Positions 7,420 to 17,313 of a DNA stretch of 21,125 nt are shown in pieces. The notes under the pieces were generated by a model. That model had not been told where the DNA came from. It saw only the letters and a program-made list of their open reading frames with translations, and made no database searches. The position numbers were made by a program, and so were the translations under genes. Source of the DNA: a virus; the IMG/VR virus record IMGVR_UViG_3300031841_004780, positions 1-21,125 of that record; one strand, 5' to 3'. Within the stretch, counting starts at the first letter, position 1. Every line of letters begins with the position of its first letter.

Positions 7420-10400
7420 ATGGCAAAATTAACTACAAAGAATTTTAAACTACACCACGTAAGACAGTTTATAGAATCTATTACAGAGCCTTCAAATACT
7501 GTTTACTATGTATTTGCCGGAAATCCTGGAGATAGTTCTTTTGGTGTAGGAGCTCCACCTCAAATTGTTGAGTCAACTGATGACATGGTTACTCGTATAT
7601 ATGATGTTATGACTCATGCAAAACGTGTTACTTCATCTGATGTTACTGAGATGGTAAAACGCATCAATTGGCAAACTGGTACCGTATATGATCAATATGA
7701 TAGCGATACTAACTTAAATGAAAAAAATTATTTTGTAGTAAGTCCATCTGGTAGTGAAAATAATTATTATGTATTTAAATGTTTATATAATAATTATGGA
7801 GCAGCATCTACTGAGCAACCTCAATTTTCAGAAACATCAGCCGATGATCCTTATTACGAAACTGCAGATGGATATGTTTGGAAATATTTGTATACTATAG
7901 ACCCATATACTTTTAATAAATTTTCTACAGATGAGTATATTCCAGTAGTTGAAGATGTAAATGTAACCGCAAACGCTCAACCTGGAGCAATTGATATTAT
8001 TCGGGTAAATTATTCTGGAGCTTATTATAATAATTGGTATTTAGGTCAATTTACTCCTGGTGATATCGGATATGGTGGCATCACTACAGCTATTAGATTG
8101 AATGCACCTTCTCCAGAACTAGCAAATATTTCTAGTATATCCGGAGACGGTAGTACAGTTACAGTTGTAACTAGTACAAGTCATGGGTATCTTGGTGGGG
8201 CAACTATCACAATTAATGGAACTACCAATTATGATGGAACCTTTACTAATATAACCGTTTTAAGTTCAGTCTCTTTTACTTTTTCTAGTACAATCAATAC
8301 AGGTACTGAAAATGCTGGTACTACTGAACTTTATATAAGTAGCAATCCGTACACATCTTATACTACTAATTATTATAATAATTGTATAATTAAAATTACA
8401 TCTGGTGTTGCCCAAGGACAATATAGAAAAATACTATCGTATTCTGGTCCTAATCGAATCGCAACAGTAGAATATCCTTTTGATGCTGATCAAGCCGATT
8501 TAGAACTAGCAACATATGAAATATATCCGCAATGTATTTTAACTCCTGATGGTAGACAGACGAATACAGCAATAGCTAGAGCTATTGTAGATCCTGCTAC
8601 AGCTAATTCAATTTCAATAATTGAAGTTTTAGAGAAAGGATATAACCAACAATATGCTACTGCAAACGTTTATGCTGATACTGTAGTAAGAACTAGTAAT
8701 ACATTTTCAGAAGCAAATGTTAGTATAATTTTTCCTCCAAAGGGAGGACATGGCGCAGATCCTGCATCAGAACTTAAATGTGATAGGTTAGGTGTATCAG
8801 TTAAATTTTCAAATAATGAAAATTCGCAAATATCAACTGATAATACTTTTAGAACTATTGGTTTATTAAAGGATCCTAAATTTTATAAAGTACGTCTTTC
8901 TTACACTGATACAATAAGTGGTGGGTCTTTTGTAGATGGAGAAGAAATTGCGCAATTAAATACATCTTATTTAGGTGGTAGTGTTGGTGTTGATTCATCT
9001 AATCTACAAATTTATTCTACTGGAACTTTTAGTGGATTGGGTGTTTTTTATGGAGCAAATACTCTTGGTCTTCCTACAGGTAATAATGATCCAGGTAGTA
9101 GTAAATGGTATGAATTGACATTTGCAAATAATGATATTATTAAAGTTACGAATGTTGTAGTTACAGCTACGGCTAATGCTGAAACGTTTGCAAATGGAAA
9201 TATGGTTGAAGGACCTACTATTACAGGCGCTGGATTTGGGTTTAGTGATCCCCTTACTCCAGTAGTTGAAGTCCAAAATACAGTAGCAGGTTATACTAGA
9301 TATTTAAGTTCAAATAATATTATTGAAGTCGCTAATGGAATACATACTAGTGGTGCAAATGGTAAAAATTATTCTATTGGTGATTATTTTGTGGTTGATA
9401 CGACATTCATTAAAGACGCAAATGTTGTAGTTACTCAAGTAACTGGAGACGGAGCTATTGCCGAATTTCAAGTAGTAGATGCCGGTAGAGTACTAGGAAA
9501 TGAAGTTGCTCCTGGAGGTATTGAAATAACAGCTGGGGGAACAACATACACAAATAATGATCTTGCTGTTATTGATGCTCCATATTTTGGTTCTGATACA
9601 GCTACTGCTAATGTATTAACTGATGGATCTGGAGTTGTAATAGGATTAACTTTTACTAATACAGGTTCAGGATATACATCTATTCCGACTATAGATTTAA
9701 CTGGAAGCGGAGATGGTTTAGCTACTGCTACTGCTAAGATACAATCAAAAGGAACTACATATGCAGCTTATAATTCATTAGGTGAGAACGCCAATGGAGC
9801 AGAAGTTGTATCTATCACTGTTGATAGTGCTGGACCAGATATTTACGATAGTACTAGAGACCGAATTAGTATAGTTAGTCCAACTACAGATGGGCATGCT
9901 AATGCCGGATTTGCAAATACAGCAACCGGTAATTTAGTAAGTGTAACATTAGATACTAATGGCAATCCTACTTCTAATAATTTCGGTTTTACTATATCTA
10001 ATACTAATATAGTTATAGCTGCAAATAGTAGTGATGGAAATATTAGATATTTTAATTCTAGCGGTATTGTTTCTAATTATGCTCTAGTCGAAGCCAATCC
10101 AAACACATCTATTTCAGCCTTAACTGCATCTGCTAACGGCGGAAATTATGATAGTACTATGGTCGGTAATATTATAATTGAAGATGGTGGAATTGGCTAT
10201 GATAGTACTGCAGATAATACATTAACTTTTGGCGGAGCTCCATCAACAGCGGCTACAGCTACGTTTACTAATAACGAAATAGGTAAAATTATTAGTATAA
10301 CTATCAGTGATCCAGGTAATGGTTATGGGTCTGCTCCATCAGTCACTCCTGCTTCTGGTGCAGGGGGAATAGGAGCTACACTTACTTCTAGCTTATCAAA

Positions 10401-12417
10401 TACTATAACTATTACATCAAATACATTTGATAGTGGTTATGGGGCCGTTGTTTATTTTAATAATACTGCAACTGGAAACGTAGCTAGCATTTCTATAGCT
10501 AATGCAGGATTTGGTTATTTGAATACCCCAACTGCTATAATCCAAGATGCTAATACTCTCCACGATCATGTTGGATCGAATACAGCGACATTTACTATTA
10601 CTTTAGACGGCGGAACTGATATTTATGCAGGGACTGATACTATATTAGCTACAGGACCAGATGTTAATCCCAATTCAAGTGCTGATTTAACTGTAAGCTC
10701 TGGCGAAATTACTGCAACAGAAGTAACGGACTCAGGTGCTGGATTTTTTCCAAATGTTATTCCAGAATATTATGTAATAGATTCTGGTGGAGCGGATATT
10801 CGTCGATTAAGTTCAACATTAAAAACTTCTATTATTCGTGATTTTGATGAAACATTTACTGGAAATACAACAGGATTATTTTCAAATACTGATGTCCTAT
10901 ATGTTTCTGGAGAAAACCATCAAGCAGTTGCAAATGTAGCAACAAATCCAGCTGGTTATTTGACATCATTAACCTTATCAGATTCTGGATCTGGAATTCC
11001 AGATCATGCATTAATGGAATTGGCAGTATATGATAGTTCTAATACTAATATTCGTAGATTGAATGATACTATTGTCGATAGTATTAGTGTTACTGCTGGT
11101 GGCAAAGGATATAATAATAATCATATTTTAGTTATTGATTCTGGCGATGGAACTTCAAATGCTACTTTTTCAGTTACAACAAATCTTGATGGAGAGCTTG
11201 TGAGTTTTACTCCGATTGATCGTGGTAGTGGTCAAAAGCCGGCTTATATTTCTGGAGCTAAAATTATAGATGCTGGAACTGGTTATGACAGTACTTCTGA
11301 TGTATTTTCAATTGAAGGTGGCGGAGGATCGGGTGCTACCCTAGCCTTTTCTAATAATGGATCCGGTGTAATTGATCAGGTATATATTACTAATTCAGGT
11401 ATAAATTATAATTGTGCACCAAGTCTTGTATTTACAACAACTAGTGGAACGAATGCTCAAATTCAGTTTGATATTATCAAACCGTATAAAGTTAAATTAT
11501 TTACTGATTCATCATTGAATACTATTGCTGAAAGTACAGACGGTAGTTGTTATGAAGTTGATGTAAATATGATTAATACTCCAACAGTTTATGCCAATTT
11601 AGCTTATGCAACGGTTGCAACTGCTAATGTAGTTGAGCCGGCTGATTTGCAAATAACTAAACAAGAAAGTGCTAATTTATTTTTTGTAGCGCAATCCGCT
11701 CCTTCACATACTATAAGTCTTACTAATCAATCAACTTCATTTGATATTTCAATTAGTCCAGATGATTATATTTTCATTCAATCGATTGATGGGACTAGTG
11801 ACTTATTACAAGTCGATAGTGTTTCTAATTCTTCGTTTTTAACTGTTAAAGATTTTCCAAGTTTTACTGAACAAGGCGCTGCGATCTCAGTGGTCACAAT
11901 TAATGCACAAGGTATTATTGAAGACCAAGGATCTGGATATATAGATGTTTCAAACGCAGTAGGAACATTTACTACAGGAAATACTATAATCGGATTTGAT
12001 TCAGATGCTTCAGTCCCAGTAAGTTCTATAACTTACAATGGAATTGCAAAAACTAATTTAAATATTAATCAACTTTTTGCGTATAAATATACAGTAGCTG
12101 GAGCGTTTCAAGAAGACGAAATTATAGTTGCGGTTGATCCTTTACTGGGAGGCGATGGAACAGCTAGATTTCATTCACTAAATACTGGTACTAATGAATT
12201 GTATGTAACTTCCCCGACTGGGCAATTTATTGCAGGACAGGACTATAAAGGTTTAGATTCTGCAGAAACTGTTACAATTGCTTCTGGATCTGATATAAAA
12301 TACGAAGGTGATTTAGTCCGTGGATCCGGTGACATTATTTACGTTGAAGATTTAGACACAGAAATACAACGAGCCAATAATCAATCAGAAACTATTAAAG
12401 TAATAGTGGAGTTTTAA
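7420..12417 (+). CDS. 8: gp8-like baseplate wedge protein with giant repeat insertion
   Basis: A 1665-residue protein; T4 gp8 is 334. The ends identify it. The N-terminal part has NYFVVSPSGSENNYYVFKCL, DGYVWKYLYTIDP and TDEYIPV, lining up with T4 gp8 (Y.VY.CL, GDGYVWEYLFEIPP, TNEYIVV). The last 35 residues (LVRGSGDIIYVEDL ... SETIKVIVEF) line up with the T4 C-terminus (LMRHSGEMIYMENR ... EEINILFTF). A PPKGGHGADPASEL block near residue 440 and TDNTFRTIGLLKDP near 474 are, as I recall, typical of marine T4-like gp8. An HGY..G..I.I.GT..YDGTF module sits at about 253-290. Residues about 591-1350 are tandem beta repeats. gp8 dimers sit on the outer wedge contacting gp7 and gp10; the repeats probably project outward. 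Its start has an AAAGAGA Shine-Dalgarno at 7408-7414. Confidence 0.9.
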   Translation: MAKLTTKNFKLHHVRQFIESITEPSNTVYYVFAGNPGDSSFGVGAPPQIVESTDDMVTRIYDVMTHAKRVTSSDVTEMVKRINWQTGTVYDQYDSDTNLNEKNYFVVSPSGSENNYYVFKCLYNNYGAASTEQPQFSETSADDPYYETADGYVWKYLYTIDPYTFNKFSTDEYIPVVEDVNVTANAQPGAIDIIRVNYSGAYYNNWYLGQFTPGDIGYGGITTAIRLNAPSPELANISSISGDGSTVTVVTSTSHGYLGGATITINGTTNYDGTFTNITVLSSVSFTFSSTINTGTENAGTTELYISSNPYTSYTTNYYNNCIIKITSGVAQGQYRKILSYSGPNRIATVEYPFDADQADLELATYEIYPQCILTPDGRQTNTAIARAIVDPATANSISIIEVLEKGYNQQYATANVYADTVVRTSNTFSEANVSIIFPPKGGHGADPASELKCDRLGVSVKFSNNENSQISTDNTFRTIGLLKDPKFYKVRLSYTDTISGGSFVDGEEIAQLNTSYLGGSVGVDSSNLQIYSTGTFSGLGVFYGANTLGLPTGNNDPGSSKWYELTFANNDIIKVTNVVVTATANAETFANGNMVEGPTITGAGFGFSDPLTPVVEVQNTVAGYTRYLSSNNIIEVANGIHTSGANGKNYSIGDYFVVDTTFIKDANVVVTQVTGDGAIAEFQVVDAGRVLGNEVAPGGIEITAGGTTYTNNDLAVIDAPYFGSDTATANVLTDGSGVVIGLTFTNTGSGYTSIPTIDLTGSGDGLATATAKIQSKGTTYAAYNSLGENANGAEVVSITVDSAGPDIYDSTRDRISIVSPTTDGHANAGFANTATGNLVSVTLDTNGNPTSNNFGFTISNTNIVIAANSSDGNIRYFNSSGIVSNYALVEANPNTSISALTASANGGNYDSTMVGNIIIEDGGIGYDSTADNTLTFGGAPSTAATATFTNNEIGKIISITISDPGNGYGSAPSVTPASGAGGIGATLTSSLSNTITITSNTFDSGYGAVVYFNNTATGNVASISIANAGFGYLNTPTAIIQDANTLHDHVGSNTATFTITLDGGTDIYAGTDTILATGPDVNPNSSADLTVSSGEITATEVTDSGAGFFPNVIPEYYVIDSGGADIRRLSSTLKTSIIRDFDETFTGNTTGLFSNTDVLYVSGENHQAVANVATNPAGYLTSLTLSDSGSGIPDHALMELAVYDSSNTNIRRLNDTIVDSISVTAGGKGYNNNHILVIDSGDGTSNATFSVTTNLDGELVSFTPIDRGSGQKPAYISGAKIIDAGTGYDSTSDVFSIEGGGGSGATLAFSNNGSGVIDQVYITNSGINYNCAPSLVFTTTSGTNAQIQFDIIKPYKVKLFTDSSLNTIAESTDGSCYEVDVNMINTPTVYANLAYATVATANVVEPADLQITKQESANLFFVAQSAPSHTISLTNQSTSFDISISPDDYIFIQSIDGTSDLLQVDSVSNSSFLTVKDFPSFTEQGAAISVVTINAQGIIEDQGSGYIDVSNAVGTFTTGNTIIGFDSDASVPVSSITYNGIAKTNLNINQLFAYKYTVAGAFQEDEIIVAVDPLLGGDGTARFHSLNTGTNELYVTSPTGQFIAGQDYKGLDSAETVTIASGSDIKYEGDLVRGSGDIIYVEDLDTEIQRANNQSETIKVIVEF
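9190..11469 (+). repeat. Glycine-rich beta-repeat tract inside gp8 (about 760 residues)
   Basis: The tract encodes repeated halves of the form G-G-x-x-Y-(D/N)-S-T-x-D-x-(I/L), then an A-T-A-x strand, then G-x-(I/V)-x-x-(I/L), then G-(S/N/T)-G-Y-x-x-x-P. Clear copies are 9535-9705 (GGTTYTNNDLAVI ... TGSGYTSIPTIDL), 10138-10359 (IGYDSTADNTLTF ... PGNGYGSAPSV), 10462-10557 (GFGYLNTPTAI) and 11095-11432 (GKGYNNNHILVI, GTGYDSTSDVFSI, SGINYNCAPSLVF). The copies are diverged in DNA and protein, so this is old duplication rather than a recent satellite. Confidence 0.8.
10798..11301 (+). repeat. Two tandem 84-residue units (IRRL units) within gp8
   Basis: IRRLSSTLKTSI starts at 10798 and IRRLNDTIVDSI at 11050, exactly 252 bases (84 codons) apart. 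Each is followed by a 'VLYVSG / HILVIDSG' strand, an A-rich strand, G-x-L-x-S-(L/F)-T and an SGSG turn. More diverged openings of the same unit appear at 9298 (RYLSSNNIIEV) and 10042 (IRYFNSSGIV). Confidence 0.65.
12082..12089 (+). promoter_or_regulatory. Weak candidate late promoter octamer inside gp8
   Basis: An exact TATAAATA lies within the 3' coding part of gp8, about 330 bases before the next gene. A few chance matches are expected in this AT-rich window, and the octamer is explained by the codons for a tyrosine-lysine-tyrosine stretch, so it is only weakly supported. Confidence 0.2.
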
Positions 12418-12420
12418 CGA

Positions 12421-15400
12421 ATGCCAATCCAAACTGATCTTAATGTAAATCCGTATTATGATGATTTTGACCCAAATAAAAATTATTATAAGATTTTATT
12501 TAAGCCTGGAATAGGTGTACAGGTTAGAGAAATTAACCAGCTCCAAACGCTTTTACAAAATCAAATAGAACATTTTGGCGATAATATCTATCAAAAAGGA
12601 ACTATTATTGCTGGTTGTAATTTTATTTTCCATAATCCATTAAAATATGTTAAAATTAAAGATAATGAACCTGACGGTACTCCTATAGTTATAACTGATT
12701 ATAAAGGTAAACTTATTAAAAGTGTTAATAATGGACTAACCGCAGAAGTCGTCGAAGCGCAAGAAGGATATGAAACAGCTTCACCAGATTTAAAAACGTT
12801 ATTTGTAAAATATTTAAATACCGGGACATCTGGTGAAACTGAATTTACACCAGATGAAAATATTCTTGCGTATACTTCAGGTGATTTAGTAGAAGATATT
12901 GATATATTTAATGGATCAGCTGGTTTTTCGAATGACGATATTGTAGTTCTAACTAGCGCAATTACAGTATCAGATCGAAACCGAGGGCAAAATTTTGGAA
13001 ATACTTTTTCAGTAGGTGAAACTCTTATTACTCAAAGCGGCGCGACCGTTCAAATTTTTGAAATAGATACAGATTCGAGCGAATATACTACTGTACTTAG
13101 AGTTAAACCATTAGCATCACAATTAAAGTTATCAAATAATACTTCTTGGGAATTACTAACCAATGAACAGTTTTATACGGATACAAGTAATATTACTGGA
13201 TATATATCTGGAATTATAGGTGGAGGAGCTACGGCTACACTTGTTACTAATCAACTTGGAGGAATTACAACGTGTATTCCAACTAGTGGAGGAAACGGTT
13301 ATAGCATAGCTCCTCATGTATCAGTATCATTTGCTATTCCGGATATAAATGCAAATGAAGGATTAATAGACGCATTAAACATAGAAGCTAAAACTTATAA
13401 AGCTACGGCTATAGTAAATGATTCTCTTGATTCAACCGGTAATGGATACGGTTTTAGTATTGGACCAGGAGTTATATATCAAAACGGATATTTTATTAGA
13501 ACTGCTGGAGATTTTATAGTTGTTGATAAGTATACCGACCAAACAGATAAAGTTGTTGGTTTTTCAACGTCTGAAAAAATTAGAAACTATTTAGATGATG
13601 ATAGTTTATATGATAATGCAACTGGAACTACAAATGAAAATGCTCCAGGCGCTGATAGACTAGAGCTTATTCCAACTTTAGAAGCTATAACAAAAGACCA
13701 AGCTTTAGCTAATGCTGAATTTTTTCCAATTGTAGAATTTTCAGAAGGCCGGCCGTTTAAACAAAATGATGTTACTGTTTTTAATGTAGTTGGCGAAGAA
13801 CTGGCTAGACGGACTAAAGAAGAAAGCGGTGACTATGTTTTAGATGAATTTCTAGTTCGTACTAATTCTACAGAAACAATCGAAAAGGATGCAACAAAAT
13901 TTGAAGTATCGGTTGATCCCGGCAAAGCTTATATCGAAGGCCATAGAGTAGAAACTGTAGATAATTATTCTGTAGAAATTGATAAGGGTACCGATACTAA
14001 ACAAATTTCATCTAATATACAATTAGATTATGGAAATTATTTTGTTGTAAATGAGTTAGCTGGATCATTTAATTTTGGTGTTGGAGACATAATTGAAATT
14101 CACGGTGGAAGCGCTCCATCATATTTAAGTAGTTTTGATGCGGCTAGTACTATTACTTCACCAGGGAGTCAAACGCATAAAGCTAGAATAAGATCTCTAC
14201 AATTAACGCGTGGCGAGGCCGGAACACCAGGTGCAGAATATCGATTATATGTGTATGATGTGACCCCAACTAGTTCAACATCTGCTCCATTAAGAGATGC
14301 TACTTCAATTTATTATAATGGAACTCCTGCAGGTATTGCTAATATTGTTCAAGAAGCAGGAATAACTCGTTTATACGGAACAAATGCAAATGAATTACTA
14401 TTTGATAGTGGCGGAGCGGCACTTAAATCTATAGAAGATTTAACTTATACTTATAGAACTGAAAAAAATAATGGAACAGTTATATTATCAACAAATGGAA
14501 ATATTAATGTAAATTTAACGGCGCAAGGTGAAACTTTTAATTATGCCGGAACAACTTTAACTGAACAGGAAAAACTAACACTTATTGCTTCTCCACAATC
14601 AACTGTTACATGTGCTAATGTTACAAGCGGTGTAAGTTCTATATCATTAAATGGAAATACAGTAAATGGAACCGCGACTACATTTTCTACTGATTTTGTT
14701 GCTGGCGATTACGTAAAAGTTGCTACTGCTGGTGGCGCATGGGCAAATATTGGTCGAATTGTTGAAATTAGATCAGATACTGAAATGCAATTAGCAACTG
14801 ATATTGAAGGAGCTGCTACTATCACTAGTGCAAACGTAGCTCTTTGTTTTCCAGCAAATATACCAATCCCACTATATCTTAGATCTAATCGAACAGTGAC
14901 ATTAGGCTCTGCTAATACGACACTAAATATTAGTGTTGGCAATACTTCTATATCTGCAGATACAGATACTACTATTGCGTATGAAGCACAAACTACAGCT
15001 CCTGTAGTTACAAAAGAAATAACAAGAAAATCATATGTTAAGTTACATCCTAATACTGATTTAGATGGACCATGGAATCTAGGAGCATCAGATATAGTTC
15101 GTTTAAGGGGCGTATATCAAGGAGCGGTAACCGATGTAGATATCCAAAGTGTTTCAGGTGCCGGTCCAGAATATACTATAACCTTAGCAGCAGCTGTTCC
15201 ATCTGATACTGTCGTAGGTGATACTATTTCTGATGAAGCCGCCACTCCAAAAATATACTCTATTACAAATATTGCCGGCAGCGATTTAACTGTTACAGAT
15301 TTATTTAATAATGGAGTTTCTCCAGATTCTTCAGGCACATCTCAATCTCAAATTCAAAGTGTTAGTACTTCCGATAGCAATATTAAAAATAGTTTTTATA

Positions 15401-17301
15401 TCGACCATAAGCAATTAAAGAATTCTTATGGAATTGGAAAATTATATAAAGTAGATAGTTTTACTTTAACCGCCTCAGACTTTCTACTAGTAGAGTTTGA
15501 CGTTCTAATACATTCTGGTCCAGGCGTTAAGACTATTTCGTCTTATCCAATCGATGATACATTAAAATTAAGTGATAATACTAATGCTATACATACATTA
15601 GAAATTCCTGAATTTTTTAGTAATCAGAATCGCTATTTTGACCTTAGAGATTATATAGATTTTAGACCTAGATCGCAAAATACTACAACAATAACAACAG
15701 TTGCATCAGAAGCTAATATAGATCCAACGCTTAATACTTATGAAGACTTATATGATTTAACTGTTGAAAAGAAATTTCCATCTCCATCATCATCATGTTC
15801 ATTTACAATGACAAAATATCTAAGTAGAATTGATACTATTTACGTAAATTCAGCTGGAGATTTTAATGTAGTTAGAGGATATAGTTCAGATAATCCAGTG
15901 GCTAAACCGAGAAAACAAACTGGTTTATTTTTAAATAATATTATTATTGATGCGTATCCTTCAATACCTAGATCTAGACTTCCAGAAATAACTCAATATA
16001 TTAATGGAAGAAGTATTTCTAGTGGTCAAAGGCCATTAGTTAGAATAGGAAACTTTAAAGCTAGAGTTGGAGATGAAACTAAAAGATTAGACGAAGTACA
16101 ACCAAAAGGTTATACTATGTCTGAAATCGGAGGTTTAGAAAGAAGAATTGCTGACTTAGAATATTATACTGCTCTTTCATTTACTGAAAATGAAGTAAAT
16201 AATTTACAAATACCTGGTAGTACTGGAATTAATAGATTTAAATTTGGTTTCTTTGTAGATAATTTTACTACAGATAATTATTTTGATTGGAGAGACAATA
16301 AAAGTAGATCTCAAATCCATGCTTTTAGGTTAAAGCCTAAAAAGAAACAACGTAAGATTAGATATAAATTTAATGAAAATGATACTACTACTTCTAATTT
16401 ATTAACTGAAGGCCAAATAAAATTTAATTCGAATCCCGAAGCTATAGTAGAACAACCGATTGCATGTGAATCTGATACTGTATTAGTTAGAACCACTCAA
16501 ACGATTAAAAGAACTGATATTGACAGTATTCAATCAATAACTACTGAAGTTAAAGAAATAACTAGAACTGAATACGAACAGTCTCAAAAGACTATTAAAG
16601 TTGCAGTTCCTTATATTAAAAATACTGGTAATAGGAATTTACCTAGACGAGAATATAATGATAGCGGCTATAGTAATTTAAAAGTAATTCATACTTTTAC
16701 AGTTGGTAAATTAGCTGGAACTATATATGCGTTTTCTCAAACACAAGGTCAGCATATAGCATTACAACGAAATGTTAATGGCGTATGGACTTATGTTTGT
16801 TCAACACAACATAATAGACGATTTATAACATTTACAAATAACGGATGGTATGCTAAATTTAATTATCCATATACACCTACAATTAGTGGAGGAACTGTAA
16901 TAAATAGACAGTTTAGATGGGTAGTAACTCCTAAGGGACAGGGATGGTCTGGAGATAGGGGTAAGGCACTCAACTTTGTTAATGGATATTACCCAACTAC
17001 ATCTGATGCTGTTAGATATGATACACAAACTAAAACTATTACTGATGAAAATCAAGTAACTGATACAGTAACTGAAGTTTTAGAAAGCACTGAGATTGAA
17101 TCTTCATCAACACAAACAATAGTTTCTGAATTATTTAATTCAAATAGAACTAGTTTAGTTCAAATTGATAATTTATTTGATACCGAAGCTAGTTTAAATA
17201 CACCATATATAGACTTAGTTAAATATATACGTGAAGATTTAGATGATAATCCAGATCCCACAGTTTATACAGATTCTACAACTTCAGAAGATTTACCATA
17301 G
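12421..17301 (+). CDS. DUF4815-like large baseplate/tail structural protein (1626 aa)
   Basis: A large virion protein of the type found after gp8 in marine T4-like phages. The N-terminus has the DUF4815 signature: NPYYDDFDPNKNYYKILFKP followed by GIGVQVREINQLQTLLQNQI and EHFGDNIYQKGTIIAG (residues about 11-65). Later blocks typical of these proteins are YFDLRDYIDFRPRSQ (about 1071-1085), GGLERRIADLEYYTALSF (about 1237-1254, likely coiled coil) and GFFVDNFTTD (about 1275). The middle is beta-rich and includes one glycine-rich module (13210-13332). The last 350 residues are a basic linker (KPKKKQRKIRYK), a beta domain with VNGVWTYVCSTQHNRRF, and an acidic tail. T4 gp9 and gp10 would occupy this position, but I see no similarity to either; an outer-wedge or fibre-attachment role is inferred. 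The start is three bases after the gp8 stop, with GTGGAG at 12406-12411. Confidence 0.75.
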   Translation: MPIQTDLNVNPYYDDFDPNKNYYKILFKPGIGVQVREINQLQTLLQNQIEHFGDNIYQKGTIIAGCNFIFHNPLKYVKIKDNEPDGTPIVITDYKGKLIKSVNNGLTAEVVEAQEGYETASPDLKTLFVKYLNTGTSGETEFTPDENILAYTSGDLVEDIDIFNGSAGFSNDDIVVLTSAITVSDRNRGQNFGNTFSVGETLITQSGATVQIFEIDTDSSEYTTVLRVKPLASQLKLSNNTSWELLTNEQFYTDTSNITGYISGIIGGGATATLVTNQLGGITTCIPTSGGNGYSIAPHVSVSFAIPDINANEGLIDALNIEAKTYKATAIVNDSLDSTGNGYGFSIGPGVIYQNGYFIRTAGDFIVVDKYTDQTDKVVGFSTSEKIRNYLDDDSLYDNATGTTNENAPGADRLELIPTLEAITKDQALANAEFFPIVEFSEGRPFKQNDVTVFNVVGEELARRTKEESGDYVLDEFLVRTNSTETIEKDATKFEVSVDPGKAYIEGHRVETVDNYSVEIDKGTDTKQISSNIQLDYGNYFVVNELAGSFNFGVGDIIEIHGGSAPSYLSSFDAASTITSPGSQTHKARIRSLQLTRGEAGTPGAEYRLYVYDVTPTSSTSAPLRDATSIYYNGTPAGIANIVQEAGITRLYGTNANELLFDSGGAALKSIEDLTYTYRTEKNNGTVILSTNGNINVNLTAQGETFNYAGTTLTEQEKLTLIASPQSTVTCANVTSGVSSISLNGNTVNGTATTFSTDFVAGDYVKVATAGGAWANIGRIVEIRSDTEMQLATDIEGAATITSANVALCFPANIPIPLYLRSNRTVTLGSANTTLNISVGNTSISADTDTTIAYEAQTTAPVVTKEITRKSYVKLHPNTDLDGPWNLGASDIVRLRGVYQGAVTDVDIQSVSGAGPEYTITLAAAVPSDTVVGDTISDEAATPKIYSITNIAGSDLTVTDLFNNGVSPDSSGTSQSQIQSVSTSDSNIKNSFYIDHKQLKNSYGIGKLYKVDSFTLTASDFLLVEFDVLIHSGPGVKTISSYPIDDTLKLSDNTNAIHTLEIPEFFSNQNRYFDLRDYIDFRPRSQNTTTITTVASEANIDPTLNTYEDLYDLTVEKKFPSPSSSCSFTMTKYLSRIDTIYVNSAGDFNVVRGYSSDNPVAKPRKQTGLFLNNIIIDAYPSIPRSRLPEITQYINGRSISSGQRPLVRIGNFKARVGDETKRLDEVQPKGYTMSEIGGLERRIADLEYYTALSFTENEVNNLQIPGSTGINRFKFGFFVDNFTTDNYFDWRDNKSRSQIHAFRLKPKKKQRKIRYKFNENDTTTSNLLTEGQIKFNSNPEAIVEQPIACESDTVLVRTTQTIKRTDIDSIQSITTEVKEITRTEYEQSQKTIKVAVPYIKNTGNRNLPRREYNDSGYSNLKVIHTFTVGKLAGTIYAFSQTQGQHIALQRNVNGVWTYVCSTQHNRRFITFTNNGWYAKFNYPYTPTISGGTVINRQFRWVVTPKGQGWSGDRGKALNFVNGYYPTTSDAVRYDTQTKTITDENQVTDTVTEVLESTEIESSSTQTIVSELFNSNRTSLVQIDNLFDTEASLNTPYIDLVKYIREDLDDNPDPTVYTDSTTSEDLP
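13210..13332 (+). repeat. Glycine-rich beta module in DUF4815-like protein
   Basis: Residues 264-304 read GIIGGGATATLVTNQLGGIT, then TSGGNGYSIAPHVSVSF. This is the A-T-A-T strand, G-G-I-T turn and G-N-G-Y...P end of the gp8 repeat, present here as a single copy. Confidence 0.7.
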
Positions 17302-17313
17302 GAATTATAAAAA

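Noticed and set aside
9004-9276. Open frame on the minus strand (90 codons)
   Set aside because: It lies antisense within the gp8 frame, is rich in Ser/Ile/Asn/Cys as expected from the complement of the sense codons, and has no resemblance to any known protein.
10798-11301. A diversity-generating (template/variable) repeat pair or recent DNA satellite in gp8
   Set aside because: The copies are diverged throughout in DNA and protein, without adenine-specific differences or a reverse transcriptase in view; ordinary old domain duplication explains them.
14709-17055. Several minus-strand open frames of 60-85 codons inside the DUF4815-like gene
   Set aside because: They are shadows of a continuous, well-supported plus-strand frame, without ribosome binding sites or coherent domain patterns.
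17305-17313. TATAAAAA just before the ATG at 17314 as a late promoter
   Set aside because: It differs from TATAAATA, and transcription from it would begin inside the coding sequence, after the start codon.
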